A DNA stretch of 64,000 bases, taken from assembly GCA_036011085.1 (NCBI GenBank), contig DASCMS010000029.1:62001-126000 (forward strand). The letters are read 5' to 3'. This DNA comes from UBA8231 sp036011085. Lineage in GTDB: Bacteria; Latescibacterota; UBA2968; UBA8231. Position numbers and translations under genes: made by a program. Below, one piece after another: positions 63,327-64,000 of this stretch. Within the stretch, counting starts at the first letter, position 1; each line of letters starts with the position of its first letter. Below the pieces are notes generated by a model. That model was not told the origin of the DNA and searched no databases. It saw only the letters and a list, made by a program, of their open reading frames with translations.

Positions 63327-64000
63327 TCAGTCGCCGCTGGTGTCGAACTGCCGGGTTTGTCGGCGTGGGGGCGGCGCCAGGCGGGTCAGGAACTGGCGCA
63401 GTGGCGAGGCCAGGGCCATCAGCATCTGCCGTTCCGTCGGATCTCGACCTCCTCCCATCAGATCGACCTGTACGGGCTGCCAACTGCTGCGCCTGCCGGC
63501 CTGCGACCACTGTTGGCCACTGTGCAGGTTGACGAACATCAGCTCGAGCTCCACAGACAGGTTCAACCCCGGGCTGGGTGCCGTCCCGTAGGCGCTTGGC
63601 GACACGGGGGTCACCTTCGCGTCCAGAGATCGCAGTGTGATATAGACCATGGCGTCAACCTCCAGCTCGGAGCGCAGCGCCTGCTGCAGGCTGTCGCTGA
63701 AGACCATCGTCGAGTCGAAGGTGATATCCCGGAAGTGCCAGCGGATTTCGTCCTGAGTGATGACGGTGCGGTCCTGCAGGTTGCGCAGGCCGCGGGCGGT
63801 GGCGTCGGTGAGCCGGCCCATGACCTTCTCGATGTCGAGACTTTGCACCGGTGCGATATTCGTCGTCGACAGAACGCCGATGATGTCGACATCCTGCACC
63901 ATGGGCAACAGCTCCACATCGGGCGGCGAAGGGGCGCTGAAGCGGATCTTTTCACCCATGCCGCTGCCGACGACCCCGGAGCTGCAACTCCAGGCCAGTC
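63327..64000 (-). CDS. Lipoprotein, 5' partial
   Basis: Frame open to the right edge, so the true start is outside. At least 210 residues; before the first ATG in the window (63959) the frame continues through LAWSCSSG, a lipobox-like sequence (AWSC), implying the signal peptide lies at or beyond the edge. Body with beta-rich character (VDAMVYITLRSLDAKV, LSVELELMFVNLHSGQQ) and no recognised family. Confidence 0.55.
   Translation of the reverse strand, partial: LAWSCSSGVVGSGMGEKIRFSAPSPPDVELLPMVQDVDIIGVLSTTNIAPVQSLDIEKVMGRLTDATARGLRNLQDRTVITQDEIRWHFRDITFDSTMVFSDSLQQALRSELEVDAMVYITLRSLDAKVTPVSPSAYGTAPSPGLNLSVELELMFVNLHSGQQWSQAGRRSSWQPVQVDLMGGGRDPTERQMLMALASPLRQFLTRLAPPPRRQTRQFDTSGD

Noticed and set aside
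1..64000. tRNA, rRNA and CRISPR arrays
   Set aside because: I looked for cloverleaf, conserved rRNA and regularly spaced repeat patterns and saw none; a covariance-model search would be decisive.

Overview
This is 64 kb of GC-rich, gene-dense bacterial DNA, almost certainly chromosomal, with no phage, plasmid, insertion-sequence transposase, rRNA, tRNA or CRISPR seen. The proteins suggest a Gram-negative organism of the Fibrobacteres-Chlorobi-Bacteroidetes (FCB) group. It has a PorX-like response regulator with a PglZ domain beside a sensor kinase, FadL/PorV-type outer-membrane barrels, two giant propeller-sensor kinases, a carboxypeptidase-like/TonB-type outer-membrane receptor and a bactofilin. 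It is flagellated and uses sigma-54. Enolase-superfamily, mannonate-dehydratase-like, SelA-like and uroporphyrinogen-decarboxylase-like enzymes fit uncultured lineages such as Latescibacterota or Poribacteria; that placement is inference.

Layout. 1-1158: a metallo-beta-lactamase-fold hydrolase cut by the window edge, then a SpoU rRNA/tRNA methylase. 1465-6889: a sigma-54 promoter, a 30-codon leader ORF, an intrinsic terminator directly before a 1135-residue propeller kinase, a single-domain receiver, and an NtrC-type sigma-54 activator. 6936-7107: a MITE-like inverted-repeat element. 7109-9190: a lipoprotein and an ArsR-type regulator. 9493-21000: an eight-gene, mostly overlapping cluster: YejB/YejE permeases, a binding protein, two ATPases, a TonB-type receptor, a lipoprotein and a membrane-fused spermidine-synthase-like protein. 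It ends in an 84-bp tandem duplication. 21175-29254: a sugar/sugar-acid and one-carbon region (FGGY kinase, TIM-barrel isomerase, GlyA, enolase-superfamily enzyme, SelA-like lyase, aspartoacylase-like hydrolase), with a 31-residue membrane protein in a gap. 29292-44161: a membrane glycosyltransferase, a GAF-GAF hybrid kinase, a DUF1232 protein, two UroD-like enzymes, a 2058-residue hybrid kinase and a mannonate-dehydratase-like gene. 44139-46863: a soluble PAS chemoreceptor and a secreted formylglycine-enzyme-like protein.

46902-50959 (minus) is a pentose-phosphate operon: transaldolase, glucose-6-phosphate dehydrogenase, a glucokinase gene that has lost its middle, a KdsC-like phosphatase, and a small protein strikingly like the association (hub) domain of animal CaMKII. 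51106-55212: an epimerase, a 2-phosphoglycerate-kinase-like protein, a bactofilin, and a flagellin behind a sigma-54 promoter. 56306-62389: a PorY/PorX-like pair cotranscribed with TsaE and two outer-membrane barrel proteins. The end holds a Tyr/Gly-rich lipoprotein with a strong terminator and a second lipoprotein cut by the right edge.

Themes: nutrient sensing by very large periplasmic sensors, with a sigma-54 activator operon that appears to be self-regulated; import of a peptide-like ligand across both membranes; and catabolism of sugar acids.
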